64,000 nt of DNA from Oleiharenicola lentus (GTDB lineage Bacteria > Verrucomicrobiota > Verrucomicrobiia > Opitutales > Opitutaceae), in NCBI RefSeq assembly GCF_004118375.1, contig NZ_SDHX01000002.1:1353001-1417000 (forward strand), written 5' to 3'. The notes under the pieces were generated by a model. That model searched no databases. It was not told the origin of the DNA and saw nothing but the letters and a program-made list of their open reading frames with translations. Shown here piece after piece: positions 45,201 to 52,861 of the stretch. The position numbers and the translations under genes are program-made. The first letter of the stretch is position 1, and each line of letters opens with the position of its first letter.

Positions 45201-45651
45201 CACTCTCTCGGGCAACACGGTGTTCAACAACGGCGGCAGCTACATCTGGGGCCTGCAGGACGCCTCGTTTGCCGAGAGCTCCGGCTCGCTCTATATCACC
45301 GGCAACCTCGACCTTTCCTCGGTTTCCGTCGCCTCCTTCAACCTGCTGCTCGAATCTTACGATGCGTTTGGCGACGAGGGCCTCGCGGCGGGTATCACCA
45401 TGGGCAACAGCTACCAGTTCCTGCTGATCGAGACCGGAGGCACCATTTCCGGGTTCAGCGCCGACAAGTTCCTGATCGATAGCAGCCTGTTCCAAAACAA
45501 CCTGTTCCCGACCTCCGCCTTCACCCTCACGGCCGACTCGCAGCACATCTACCTGAACTTCCAGGCCGTGCCCGAGCCTTCGACCTACGCGCTGCTCGCG
45601 CTCGGTTCCGGCTGGGTGGCCTTCGCCCTGCGCCGCCGGCGCCAGGCCTGA
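42226..45651 (+). CDS. PEP-CTERM protein with autotransporter-type beta-strand repeats
   Basis: Secreted surface protein of 1141 residues. The signal peptide is TPRLTLGAFVFGCLFATSLA, supporting ATG 42226. The body is rich in Gly, Thr, Asn and Ser, with several autotransporter-associated beta-strand repeats (GTNTYTGGTKV, ANTYTGGTYANN, ANNYTGGTTINGF, NNQYSGGTNITGH). The end is a PEP-CTERM sorting signal: VPEPSTYALLALGSG, a hydrophobic segment and the basic tail RRRRQA. The signal implies exosortase-dependent processing at the cell surface, but no exosortase gene is in the window. Its role is probably adhesion or matrix, as inferred for similar proteins. Confidence 0.92.
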   Translation: MKRTPRLTLGAFVFGCLFATSLAQTYIWTGIGDGWRGPTAPTGAGGETLVFGDAVRDVIHLPTTFNVSTLDFTIDDSFRFVPSGASTALTLTGGIDATGQTGVRFDFAEGISTTLLGNQTWNLGQGGVATIHGKLSGTADLTVTGTGQVLLLANTSGNATDFSATLTLAPDSTAPIGTISSLVLWGADSIGTGSVVYSNGGALTTHLAPTLANNFTFNSGPLLSGQVAYAPINFRNWDGPATTLTGTITLANNTTLIVNTGFANKMSGEAPNNTGIRPLPGPVSRNPLLISGNIVETGGARSLYVGGPGLMILTGTNTYTGGTKVGFRLNPATGANQNFQVGSLVFGSASAVPATGSILSGQTNLNGAHGYVGIATSAVPNAGDFANFLLKFDPTSSGSVGLDSLTAGLPSGSPSTFTDNINLTGFTTTAFEGIRLGTATSVTLTGSITPQLTANYNFGNGGGKLYVASALVNHTTSTYVATNNGGVALMLYLKGANTYTGGTYANNGFIIFDGASSIPASGILRAGGAAANVGQSYIGFTDTTLGGTAVNGATLLSGLFTKFDKPNTWGVIGFDSTNVGTPTTVTNLDLTGFNNGVFVGTTTKAVLTGGIATTTELSGGNASDTYRFTAADGGTLVVDATLFDGAGARSVMIGVPGGFTKMADGTVVLSAANNYTGGTTINGFGGITLAGATDTSFGTGTITLMSQPNQNGTIGLSATTAGRTFANQIDFAVPGTGITPQLFFTGSNSFTLSGNITGPAAGNSTGVGAVFLTNPTPINVTLSGDNTGYNGGWIVQNGTLTFASANAAGHGTLQLDSDDATAAFTTSGTLYGIVGTNGGHLHLNNGINLTFDTSTVDGTYEFGGAITAPGNVSTTASLQVTATTGGETLYLYGNNQYSGGTNITGHGALGLGANSSAGTGTITINATNGDGGLILNDSVTLTNALVLTQGALAGLGTFAPTSFNGTPGAPITIGPLQSLFPGIPDSFFPGELTLSGNTVFNNGGSYIWGLQDASFAESSGSLYITGNLDLSSVSVASFNLLLESYDAFGDEGLAAGITMGNSYQFLLIETGGTISGFSADKFLIDSSLFQNNLFPTSAFTLTADSQHIYLNFQAVPEPSTYALLALGSGWVAFALRRRRQA

Positions 45652-45659
45652 GGCCTCCC

Positions 45660-45686
45660 GCCGCGCATAACCGCGGCTTTCCTTTT
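45660..45686 (+). terminator. Terminator after the PEP-CTERM gene
   Basis: A 6-base-pair stem GCCGCG / CGCGGC with a 6-base loop followed by TTTCCTTTT, 9 bases after the stop. Confidence 0.65.
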
Positions 45687-45714
45687 CGCGGACCCGGGCT
45701 ACGGTGCGAACCGG

Positions 45715-45987
45715 ATGTTCGCCAACCTGCTCCAGTTTTTCCGCGACCGCGATCCCGCTGATTTCGACGGGCCCTTTGTCCAATCCGTGCAGGTCAAGCG
45801 GCCGGTGCCGCGCAATCCGCGGGTGGAGCGGGTGATCCTGCTCTGCTGGGCGCTTATCGCCGTGAAACACGTGCTCGTGATCTGGGCTGTGCACCATTAC
45901 CCTGTGCCCTTTCACCAACTCTGGGTGAATTTCCCCACCTTCGTCCTCGGCCTCGTCGCGACCTGGGCCTATTACGCCCGCGACTAG
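45715..45987 (+). CDS. Small membrane protein of unknown function
   Basis: A 90-residue protein whose first half is polar (RDRDPADFDGPFVQSVQVKR) and whose second half has two membrane helices (VILLCWALIAVKHVLVIWAV and FPTFVLGLVATWAYYA). I do not recognise the family. The gene lies 28 bases after a likely terminator and directly upstream of a heptamer repeat and the DUF5069 gene. Confidence 0.65.
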   Translation: MFANLLQFFRDRDPADFDGPFVQSVQVKRPVPRNPRVERVILLCWALIAVKHVLVIWAVHHYPVPFHQLWVNFPTFVLGLVATWAYYARD

Positions 45988-46036
45988 TCTCCCTTCTCCC
46001 TTCTCCCTTCTCCCTTCTCCCTTCTCCCTTCTCCCC
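45988..46036. repeat. Tandem heptamer TCTCCCT x7
   Basis: Six exact copies and a seventh variant (TCTCCCC) abut the ATG of the DUF5069 gene at 46037. The tract starts one base after the stop codon TAG of the preceding gene. It replaces the usual ribosome-binding region with pure pyrimidine. Confidence 0.95.
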
Positions 46037-46492
46037 ATGCCCCTCGTTCCCGGTCTCCGCAGTCCCTACGCCAAGATTGGCCGCCTCGTCTATTTCGGGC
46101 GCATGCTCGACAAGATGCGCCTCCACGCCGCCGGCCGGCTCCCGCTCGCCGACTACGGCGCCAACCTCGGCAAGGGCTTCGACAGCCGCTGCTGCAATTT
46201 CCTCCGCGTGAAATACGAGGACCTGCAGGCCCGCGTGCTCGCCGGCGATCTCGATGATGCCGCGCTCCTCGCCTGGTGCCACGAGCGCGGCGGCGCCCGC
46301 ACCGACGAGGAATGCGAGATCTGGAACGGTTTCATGATCAAGCGCGGCTGGCGCGACGGCGCGGCCGGGACCCTCGCCCAGCGCATCACGGAAAGCGGCC
46401 TCGTGGGTCAACCGGTGCTCACCATGTTCGACTACCTCGATTACGACGAGGGTCGCGCCTCCGCCCCGGAGCGTCCTTGGGAAAAAATCTGA
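46037..46492 (+). CDS. DUF5069 domain-containing protein
   Basis: A 151-residue cytoplasmic protein of the DUF5069 group. Characteristic parts are PLVPGLRSPYAKIGRLVYFG (N-terminus), RMLDKMRLHAAGRLP, FLRVKYEDLQARVLAG and the C-terminal TMFDYLDYDEGR. No function is known. A second, diverged copy is at 62604-63077. The start codon directly follows a tandem heptamer tract, so expression may change with repeat number. The penicillin acylase-like gene follows after 5 bases. Confidence 0.85.
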   Translation: MPLVPGLRSPYAKIGRLVYFGRMLDKMRLHAAGRLPLADYGANLGKGFDSRCCNFLRVKYEDLQARVLAGDLDDAALLAWCHERGGARTDEECEIWNGFMIKRGWRDGAAGTLAQRITESGLVGQPVLTMFDYLDYDEGRASAPERPWEKI

Positions 46493-46497
46493 CCCTC

Positions 46498-48891
46498 ATG
46501 GGCGACGCGCTCTGGAAACGCCTGCAGCTGCTCGTCTCCCTCCTGAGCGTGCTGCTGGTGCTGGCGCTGCTGGCCGCCGGCGCCGTCTGGTGGCGCATCC
46601 GCGCCAGCCTGCCCCCGCTCGACGGCACCCTTCCGCTCCCGGGACTCGCCGCGGAAGTGAAGATCGAGCGCGACGCGCTGGGCGTGCCCACGATCACCGG
46701 CGCCAACCGCCTGGATGTCGCCCGCGCCAGCGGTTACCTCCACGCGCAGGACCGTTTCTTTCAGATGGACCTGACGCGCCGCAGCGGCGCCGGTGAGCTG
46801 GCGGAACTCTTCGGGCCGGCTGCCTTGGCCTTTGACCAGGGCCGGCGCCTGCACGGCTTCCGCCCCCTCGCCGGTCGCGTGCTCGCGCAATTGCCCACCG
46901 CTCACCGCGCCCTGCTCGAGGCCTACACCGCCGGCGTCAACGCGGGCCTGGCCGCCCTGCCGCGCACTCCTTGGGAATACACCGTCCTGCGCACCGATCC
47001 CCGGCCCTGGCAGCCGGAGGACTGCCTGCTCGTGGTCTATGCCATGTGGCTCGACCTGCAGGACACCACCGGTGACGACGAACGCAGCCGGCTCGCCCTG
47101 CGTGAGACCCTCGGCTCCGAAGCCGCACACTTTTTTGCCCCACCCGGCACCGCGTGGGATTCTGCACTCGACGGCAGCACGTTGGACCCTGCGCCGCTGC
47201 CGCGCCTCCAACTGCGTCCGCCGGAGGAAAATTCCGCCGCACCGGTGCCGCTCGCGCCACCCGCCCCCAAACCCGGTTCCAACAGCTTCGCCCTGGCCGG
47301 TGAGCACACTTCTTCCGGCGTGCCCCTGGTCGCGAATGACATGCACCTCGACCATCGGCTGCCCCACGCCTGGTATCGCGCCGTGCTGAAGTGGCCCGGT
47401 CCCGATGGCACCGTGCACCGGCTGGTCGGCGTCACGCTGCCCGGTGTGCCCATTCTGGTCGCCGGCAGCAACGGCCGCGTAGCCTGGGGGTTCACCAACG
47501 CCTACACCGACACGGCCGACGTGATCGTCGTTGAAACCGATCCCATTGCGCAGGTGTTCTACCGCACCGCCGCCGGGCAGAAGGAAATCACCGGGCGCAA
47601 CGAGACCATCACGGTGAAGGGGGCCGCACCCGTGGACTTCAAGGTCCGGCTCACCGAGTGGGGCCCCGTTTTCGGCCGCGACGCCGATGGCAATCTGCTC
47701 GTGTTGCGTTGGACCGCGCACGATGCCGGCAGTCTCAACCTCGAATTTGCCGCCATGGAAACGGCGGCCGGCACCGCCGAAGCGTTGGCCATTGCCCGCC
47801 GCACCTGCCTGCCCAACCAGAACCTCATCGTGGCCGACACGGCGGGAGGCATGGCCTGGACCATTCTCGGCCGGCACCCGCGCCGGATTGGTTACGACGG
47901 CCGCTACCCGGTTTCCTGGGGCTACGGCGATCGCCGCTGGGACGGTTGGCTGGCTCCCGAAGAAACTCCCGTGGTGCGCGACCCCGCCGATGGTCTGCTT
48001 TGGACCGCCAACCAGCGACTCGTGGGCGGCGAAGCTTACGAAAAACTCGGCGACGGCGGCTACGACAACGGCGCCCGGGGCGCGCAGATCCGCGACGGAC
48101 TCCGTGCCCTCGTCGCCTCGGGAAAAAAGGCCGGGCCCGCCGACCTGCTCGCGCTTCAGCTCGATGACCGCGCGTTGTTTCTGGAGCGCTGGCAGCAGCT
48201 GCTGCTTGGCGTGCTCGACGACGCGGCGATTCAAGAACGCGGTTCCCGGGCCGACCTGCGCGACGCCGTGCGTGCTTGGAACGGACGCGCGAGCACCGAC
48301 TCGGCCGCCTTTCGCCTCGTTCATGCCTGGCGTTGGCGCGTCGCGGAGCATGTCTTCGCGCCCTACCACGCCCAGGCCCGCACGGAAGATCCCGGGTTCA
48401 ATCCGGAGCATTTCCAACTTGAGCACGCGCTCTGGCAGCTCGTCAGCGAGCGTCCCCCGCACCTGTTGAACCCCGCCTACAGTTCCTGGCCAGCGCTGCT
48501 CCTGCAGGCCGCGGACGAGGTGCTCGCCGAATCCGACCGCGCCGGCCTTTCACCCGACAAATGGACCTGGGGTGCGCACAACCGCCTGAAGATGCGCCAC
48601 CCCTTCAGCCGCTTGCTCCCCGCGTGGATCGGCCGCTTCCTCGACATGCCCGCCGATCCCCTGCCCGGCGCGACGGAGATGCCGCGCGTGCAGACACCGG
48701 AACACGGTGCCAGCGAGCGGCTCGTCGTGTCCCCCGGCCGCGAGGAGGAGGGCCTCTTTCACATGCCCGGCGGCCAGAGCGGGAACCCGGCCTCGCCCTT
48801 CTACCGCGCCGGCCACGAAGCCTGGGTCAAAGGCGACCCCACCCCGCTGCTCCCCGGCCCGACGAAACACACGCTGGTGCTGCAACCGTAG
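46498..48891 (+). CDS. Penicillin acylase family Ntn-hydrolase
   Basis: A 797-residue member of the penicillin/N-acyl-homoserine-lactone acylase family, which hydrolyses amide bonds of acylated small molecules after self-cleavage. It has one N-terminal membrane helix (LLVSLLSVLLVLALLAAGAV) in place of a cleaved signal, so it should be anchored in the periplasm. The alpha-chain has VKIERDALGVPTITGANRLD and RSGAGELAELFG. The autocatalytic site is GSN/Ser263 (PGSNSFALAGEHTSSG), and the beta-chain shows NDMHLDHRLP and the later HRLVGVTLPGVPILVAGSN. Activity on AHLs, N-acyl amino acids or beta-lactams cannot be distinguished by sequence. Confidence 0.92.
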   Translation: MGDALWKRLQLLVSLLSVLLVLALLAAGAVWWRIRASLPPLDGTLPLPGLAAEVKIERDALGVPTITGANRLDVARASGYLHAQDRFFQMDLTRRSGAGELAELFGPAALAFDQGRRLHGFRPLAGRVLAQLPTAHRALLEAYTAGVNAGLAALPRTPWEYTVLRTDPRPWQPEDCLLVVYAMWLDLQDTTGDDERSRLALRETLGSEAAHFFAPPGTAWDSALDGSTLDPAPLPRLQLRPPEENSAAPVPLAPPAPKPGSNSFALAGEHTSSGVPLVANDMHLDHRLPHAWYRAVLKWPGPDGTVHRLVGVTLPGVPILVAGSNGRVAWGFTNAYTDTADVIVVETDPIAQVFYRTAAGQKEITGRNETITVKGAAPVDFKVRLTEWGPVFGRDADGNLLVLRWTAHDAGSLNLEFAAMETAAGTAEALAIARRTCLPNQNLIVADTAGGMAWTILGRHPRRIGYDGRYPVSWGYGDRRWDGWLAPEETPVVRDPADGLLWTANQRLVGGEAYEKLGDGGYDNGARGAQIRDGLRALVASGKKAGPADLLALQLDDRALFLERWQQLLLGVLDDAAIQERGSRADLRDAVRAWNGRASTDSAAFRLVHAWRWRVAEHVFAPYHAQARTEDPGFNPEHFQLEHALWQLVSERPPHLLNPAYSSWPALLLQAADEVLAESDRAGLSPDKWTWGAHNRLKMRHPFSRLLPAWIGRFLDMPADPLPGATEMPRVQTPEHGASERLVVSPGREEEGLFHMPGGQSGNPASPFYRAGHEAWVKGDPTPLLPGPTKHTLVLQP

Positions 48892-48910
48892 TCGTTTCAA
48901 CACAACCGCC

Positions 48911-48939
48911 GTGTCATTCTGAGCGCAGCGAAGAATCCA
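48911..48939. repeat. Dispersed repeat copy 2, facing a diverged inverted copy at 48976-49007
   Basis: TGTCATTCTGAGCGCAGCGA...GAATCCA, followed 36 bases later by an inverted variant (CCACTGGATCCTTCGTTTCA...). The two can pair into a hairpin between the acylase-like gene and upp. Confidence 0.8.
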
Positions 48940-49069
48940 CGTGCACGACCGTTGTGGCGTAAGCCGCCCCCATTCCACTGGATCCTTCGTTTCACTCAGG
49001 ATGACAGGCTCCGGTTGCTTCCAGCTTGGGCTTGTTCCGTCCTCCGACCTCTGACATCTGTCCTTCGTC

Positions 49070-49687
49070 ATGCCCTTGCACGTCCTGCACCACCCGCTCG
49101 GCACGCACGTGCTGACCCACCTGCGCGACAAGACCACCAAGCCCGCGCTGTTCCGCACGCTCAGTTACCAGATTTCGCTGCTGCTCGCCCTCGAAGCGAC
49201 GCGCGACCTGGCCACGGAGGAGAAAAAGATCGAGACCCCGCTCGAACCAATCACCGGCCGCGTGCTGGCGCGCCCGCTCGCCGTGGTGCCGATCCTCCGC
49301 GCCGGCCTCGGCATGGTTCAGCCGTTCCTCGACACCTTTCCCGACGTCTCCGTCGGCTACGTCGGCCTTGAGCGCGACCACACCACCGCCATCGCCCGCA
49401 GCTACTACTGCAAGCTCCCGCCCCTCGACGGCAAACGTGTGATCGTCGTGGACCCGATGCTCGCCACCGGCGGTTCCGCCGCCCAGGCGCTCGACGTCGT
49501 GAAGGCCGCCGGCGCAAAAGAGATCGTCTTCGTTTGCATCGTCGCCGCCCCTGAGGGCGTGGCCACCGTCGAAAAATCTCATCCCGAAATCCCGATCCAC
49601 GCCGGCGTGCTCGACCGCCAGCTCAACAGCAAGAAATACATCCTCCCCGGCCTCGGCGATTTCGGCGACCGGCTCTACGGAACCTGA
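49070..49687 (+). CDS. upp: Uracil phosphoribosyltransferase
   Basis: Pyrimidine salvage enzyme that makes UMP from uracil and PRPP in the cytoplasm; 205 residues, the normal length. The N-terminal LHHPLGTHVLTHLRDKTT and the RAGLGMVQPFL motif are typical of Upp. The PRPP-binding loop is VIVVDPMLATGGSAAQAL near residues 124-141. The uracil-binding end GLGDFGDRLYGT is present. The gene is single and converges with the oxidoreductase gene. Confidence 0.96.
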   Translation: MPLHVLHHPLGTHVLTHLRDKTTKPALFRTLSYQISLLLALEATRDLATEEKKIETPLEPITGRVLARPLAVVPILRAGLGMVQPFLDTFPDVSVGYVGLERDHTTAIARSYYCKLPPLDGKRVIVVDPMLATGGSAAQALDVVKAAGAKEIVFVCIVAAPEGVATVEKSHPEIPIHAGVLDRQLNSKKYILPGLGDFGDRLYGT

Positions 49688-49749
49688 ACCGAGCGTCGGG
49701 TAAGCAGAGTATTTTGGAAAAAATGCTCCATGACTGATTGGAATGCTGA

Positions 49750-49765
49750 GCGGCCGCGAGGCCGC
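49750..49765. other. Short hairpin with GCGA tetraloop between convergent genes
   Basis: GCGGCC-GCGA-GGCCGC makes a 6-base-pair stem with a GNRA-type tetraloop in the 159-base gap between upp and the oxidoreductase gene. Little T follows, so termination ability is uncertain. Confidence 0.4.
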
Positions 49766-49802
49766 GCCCTGGCTGACAGGACCAGAAAAGTTAACCGAAG
49801 CT

Positions 49803-49830
49803 GGTCATTCTGCGCGCAGCGAAGAATCCA
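49803..49830. repeat. Dispersed repeat copy 3 (TCATTCTGCGCGCAGCGA...)
   Basis: One mismatch to copy 1 (CTGCGCGC for CTGAGCGC). It lies 17 bases beyond the oxidoreductase stop, between the two convergent genes. Confidence 0.8.
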
Positions 49831-49846
49831 GCGATGAGCTTAAAGC

Positions 49847-51343
49847 TTATGCCAGCTTCGGCACCGCGTAGGGCACCCGGTAGGCGCGCGTCAGCAGCGC
49901 ATTGGCCTCCGCCGCACCTGTGCCGGTGAACTGCTCCTGACCGCTCACCAGGTTAAGCGGTTGGCCAAGCAGCAGGCGGGACGTCTCAAGGTTTACCTGG
50001 TTCGCACCGAGGTGCGCGAGCATGCGATCAAAAGTCTCCGCGAACGCGGGCAGACCTCCCAGCACTTCCTTCACCTTCTGGACCGGACCGGCGGCGCCCC
50101 GCTGGTGCGAGATCCCGCCCAGATGACAGAGCGCACTTGAGATGTGCCCTTCCTCGATCGGGCCGTAGAGATCAGCCATCCTCCGGCTGCGCACCACGGC
50201 GATGAAGTTTTTCATCATGCGATCCTCGCCCTTGAACTCGCGCACGACCTTCCCGGTGTTGTCGTAAACCTTGGCTCCAAAATAGCTGTCGGTCACCACG
50301 CTGCCGTCCTCGCAGTCGATGACGTTGCCCACCTTGACGCCGCGGTAGTCGTCCATCGAGGCCGCGAGTGCTCCGGCCGCCTCGGCACCCAGTCCGCCGG
50401 GCTTGTCCTCCTCGGGATCGAACTTCGCCGGCAAACCGCGCACCTCGAAAATCAGCGGCGCCGTGGCATAGTCGTGCAGCACGATCTGCGTGTTGGGCGT
50501 CTCGCCGTCGTCCACGTAGCCGAGGCGTCCGCCGATGCTGAGCGTGTGGCGCGGCAAACCCGGCTCGCCAAGAAACCAGCGGGCCACGTCCATCTGGTGG
50601 ATGCCCTGGTTGCCGACGTCGCCGTTGCCGTAGGCGTTGAACCAGTGCCAGTCGTAGTGGAAGCGCCCGCGCCGCGGCTGCTCCAAGGGCGCGGGACCGA
50701 GCCAGAGATCGTAGTCCACCGTGGGCGGCACAGGTTGCGGGCCGGACGTGCGGCCGATAGTCTTGCGCCGCTTGTAGCAAAAACCGCGCGCAACCTTGAT
50801 TTTGCCGAGATTCCCGGCGCGCACCCACTGCACCGCCTCCTGCAAACCCTCGCCCGACCGCACCTGCATGCCGGCCTGCACCACGCGGTGGTATTTTGCC
50901 GCGGCGGCCACCAGCTGGCGGCCCTCCCAGATGTTGTGCGAAACCGGTTTCTCGACGAACACATCCTTGCCCGCCTCGCAGGCCCAGATGCCCATGAGCG
51001 CATGCCAGTGGTTCGGCGTGGCAATGGTGATGGCGTCCACATTCGGCGAGGCGAGGAGCTGGCGCACATCGGTGAATTTCTCCGGCGTGAGACCGTCCTT
51101 CGCCAGATTCGCCGCGATCCGCTCCAGCACCGCCGTATCCACGTCGCAAAGCGCGGCGATGCGCACGCCCGGGATCGCCCGCAGCTGACGCAGGTGCTCG
51201 CGCCCGCGGCCATTGAGTCCGACGACGGCCACGCGCACGTCGCCGTTGGCGCCCGCGATTTCGGCCCAGGAACGGGCGGTGAGAACCGTGGCCGCACCAA
51301 TGGCGGCCGTTTTCAGAAAGGTCCGGCGGGAAGGGGTAGGCAT
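49847..51343 (-). CDS. Tat-exported Gfo/Idh/MocA-family oxidoreductase
   Basis: A 498-residue NAD(P)-dependent oxidoreductase of the Gfo/Idh/MocA family, which acts on sugars or polyols. ATG 51343 (or 51364 upstream in frame) starts a twin-arginine signal (PSRRTFLKTAAIGAATVL), so the protein is exported folded with its cofactor. The nucleotide-binding motif is VAVVGLNGRGREHLRQL, and the family's catalytic EKP is in FVEKPVSHNIWEGRQL. A C-terminal domain contains GDVGNQGIHQMDVARWFL. Tat-exported members of this family are numerous in Verrucomicrobiota and Planctomycetota and are tied to glycan breakdown. It is divergent from the MazG-like gene (96-base gap). Confidence 0.93.
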   Translation of the reverse strand: MPTPSRRTFLKTAAIGAATVLTARSWAEIAGANGDVRVAVVGLNGRGREHLRQLRAIPGVRIAALCDVDTAVLERIAANLAKDGLTPEKFTDVRQLLASPNVDAITIATPNHWHALMGIWACEAGKDVFVEKPVSHNIWEGRQLVAAAAKYHRVVQAGMQVRSGEGLQEAVQWVRAGNLGKIKVARGFCYKRRKTIGRTSGPQPVPPTVDYDLWLGPAPLEQPRRGRFHYDWHWFNAYGNGDVGNQGIHQMDVARWFLGEPGLPRHTLSIGGRLGYVDDGETPNTQIVLHDYATAPLIFEVRGLPAKFDPEEDKPGGLGAEAAGALAASMDDYRGVKVGNVIDCEDGSVVTDSYFGAKVYDNTGKVVREFKGEDRMMKNFIAVVRSRRMADLYGPIEEGHISSALCHLGGISHQRGAAGPVQKVKEVLGGLPAFAETFDRMLAHLGANQVNLETSRLLLGQPLNLVSGQEQFTGTGAAEANALLTRAYRVPYAVPKLA

Positions 51344-51439
51344 GGGACGAAGCGGGGTGCACATCACTACACCGGGTTGCATGTTCCCGCCAGTGGAATT
51401 CCGCCGTGCCTTCGCGGCCGGCTCGGTCAGGCTCCGCGC

Positions 51440-51766
51440 ATGGAACTTTCCTCGCTCTCCGACCGTGCCCTGGAGATCCACGCCGCCTTCGCCGAGCGCG
51501 CCCGACGCACCGGCCAACGCCCTTGGACCCGGGAGGAAGTCATGCAGGGTTTCGTCGGCGATGTCGGCGACCTCATGAAGCTCGTCATGGCCAAGGCCGG
51601 TGTGCGGCCCATTGCCGATACCGACCGCAAGCTCGCCCACGAGCTCAGCGACTGCCTCTGGAGCGTGCTCGTGCTGGCGCGGCTCTACCAAGTGGACCTC
51701 GGAAAGGAGTTTTTCCGGACCATGGATGAACTGGAGAAGAAACTCCAAGCGCCAGACAATACCTAG
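51440..51766 (+). CDS. MazG-like nucleotide pyrophosphohydrolase
   Basis: A 108-residue all-helical protein resembling the MazG-like NTP pyrophosphohydrolase family, which removes non-canonical nucleoside triphosphates. The metal-binding helix pair is present but modified: the usual ExxE motif reads GDVGDLMKL and the later ExxD is HELSDCLWSVLVLA. An internal reading frame much longer upstream overlaps the oxidoreductase antisense and is not used; ATG 51440 is the first start with family-like sequence. Substrate and activity are uncertain because of the altered ExxE. Confidence 0.75.
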   Translation: MELSSLSDRALEIHAAFAERARRTGQRPWTREEVMQGFVGDVGDLMKLVMAKAGVRPIADTDRKLAHELSDCLWSVLVLARLYQVDLGKEFFRTMDELEKKLQAPDNT

Positions 51767-51777
51767 CCGGACGCTTC

Positions 51778-51858
51778 TGGATTCTTCGCTGCGCTCTGAA
51801 TGACAGGTGGCGGCGAATGAAACCCCGGTGTGTCATTCTGAGCGCAGCGAAGAATCCA
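51778..51858. repeat. Inverted pair of the dispersed repeat (copies 4 and 5)
   Basis: An inverted copy at 51778-51805 and a direct copy at 51830-51858 are complementary at 27 of 28 positions around a 24-base loop, giving a long hairpin 11 bases after the MazG-like stop. It may terminate or stabilise transcripts. Confidence 0.88.
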
Positions 51859-51948
51859 GGAGACCGTGCTCACGCTTTCGGAGCCGTCAGGCCACCTTGC
51901 CCGTGATTTGGCGTTTGGCGTCCGGGATTTCTCCTCTCTACTTCCCTC

Positions 51949-52842
51949 ATGCAAATTGACCGTCCGGGCCTCATCGTCGCCGACCGCTGGCAGGATTACC
52001 GCCTGCTCGACTGCGGCGACGGCATGAAGCAGGAGCAATGGGGCCCCTACAACCTCGTGCGGCCCGACCCGCAGATCATCTGGCCCAAGAACGGCGGCAA
52101 GGCCTGGTCCGGGTGGGACGGTTTCTACCACCGGGCCGAGACGGGCGGCGGCAAATGGGAATACCGCCAGAAGCTCCCCGACCAGTGGACCATCCGCTAC
52201 GGCGCGCTGACTTTCCGCATCCACCCCACGAGTTTCAAGCACACCGGGCTTTTCCCCGAACAGGCGGTGAACTGGGACTGGTTTTCCAAACGCATCCGCG
52301 ACGCCCGAGCCGCGGGCCGCGAGGTGAGCGTGCTCAACCTCTTCGGCTACACCGGCGCGGCTTCCGTCGCCGCCGCCCACGCCGGCGCCAGCGTCTGCCA
52401 CGTGGACGCCGCCGAGGGCATGGTGAAGTGGTGCCGCGAAAACGCCGCGCTCTCTGGCCTGGCCGAGGCGCCCATCCGCTACATCACCGACGACTGCCTC
52501 AAGTTCGTGCGCCGCGAGATCAAGCGCGGGCGCAAATACGACGCCATCATCATGGACCCGCCGACCTACGGTCGCGGCAGCACCGGCGAGATGTGGAAAC
52601 TGGAGGACCACCTCTGGGACCTCCTCAACGAATGCAAACAGGTGCTGAGCGACCGCCCGGTGTTTTTCCTGATCAACGCCTACACCGCGCGTCTCTCGCC
52701 GTCCGTCGTCATCAACCTCCTCGACGGCCTGCTGCACGACGCCGGCGGCCGCATCCACGGCGGCGAAGTCGGCCTGCCTATCCAGAAAGACGGCCGCATC
52801 CTGCCCTGCGGCATCTACGGACGCTGGGAATCCGCCGGTTGA
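51949..52842 (+). CDS. Class I SAM-dependent methyltransferase (RlmI-like, no PUA domain)
   Basis: A 297-residue methyltransferase, probably acting on RNA. The N-terminal ~90 residues (GLIVADRWQDYRLLDCGDG) form a small domain that is not an obvious PUA. The Rossmann core has motif I (VLNLFGYTGAASVAAAHAGA), an acidic ribose-binding residue in CHVDAAEGMVKW, and motif IV DPPTYGRG, typical of the rRNA cytosine/guanine methyltransferases of the YccW/RlmI type. Target base and RNA cannot be named. It converges with the S9 peptidase gene. Confidence 0.9.
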   Translation: MQIDRPGLIVADRWQDYRLLDCGDGMKQEQWGPYNLVRPDPQIIWPKNGGKAWSGWDGFYHRAETGGGKWEYRQKLPDQWTIRYGALTFRIHPTSFKHTGLFPEQAVNWDWFSKRIRDARAAGREVSVLNLFGYTGAASVAAAHAGASVCHVDAAEGMVKWCRENAALSGLAEAPIRYITDDCLKFVRREIKRGRKYDAIIMDPPTYGRGSTGEMWKLEDHLWDLLNECKQVLSDRPVFFLINAYTARLSPSVVINLLDGLLHDAGGRIHGGEVGLPIQKDGRILPCGIYGRWESAG

Positions 52843-52861
52843 GACGTCACGATGACGCCGC

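Noticed and set aside
45988-46036. Heptamer tract as a CRISPR array
   Set aside because: Units are 7 bases and contiguous, with no spacers; no cas genes are present.
48911-51858. Dispersed repeats as ends of an insertion sequence
   Set aside because: No transposase is found between or near copies, and the flanking genes are ordinary and intact.
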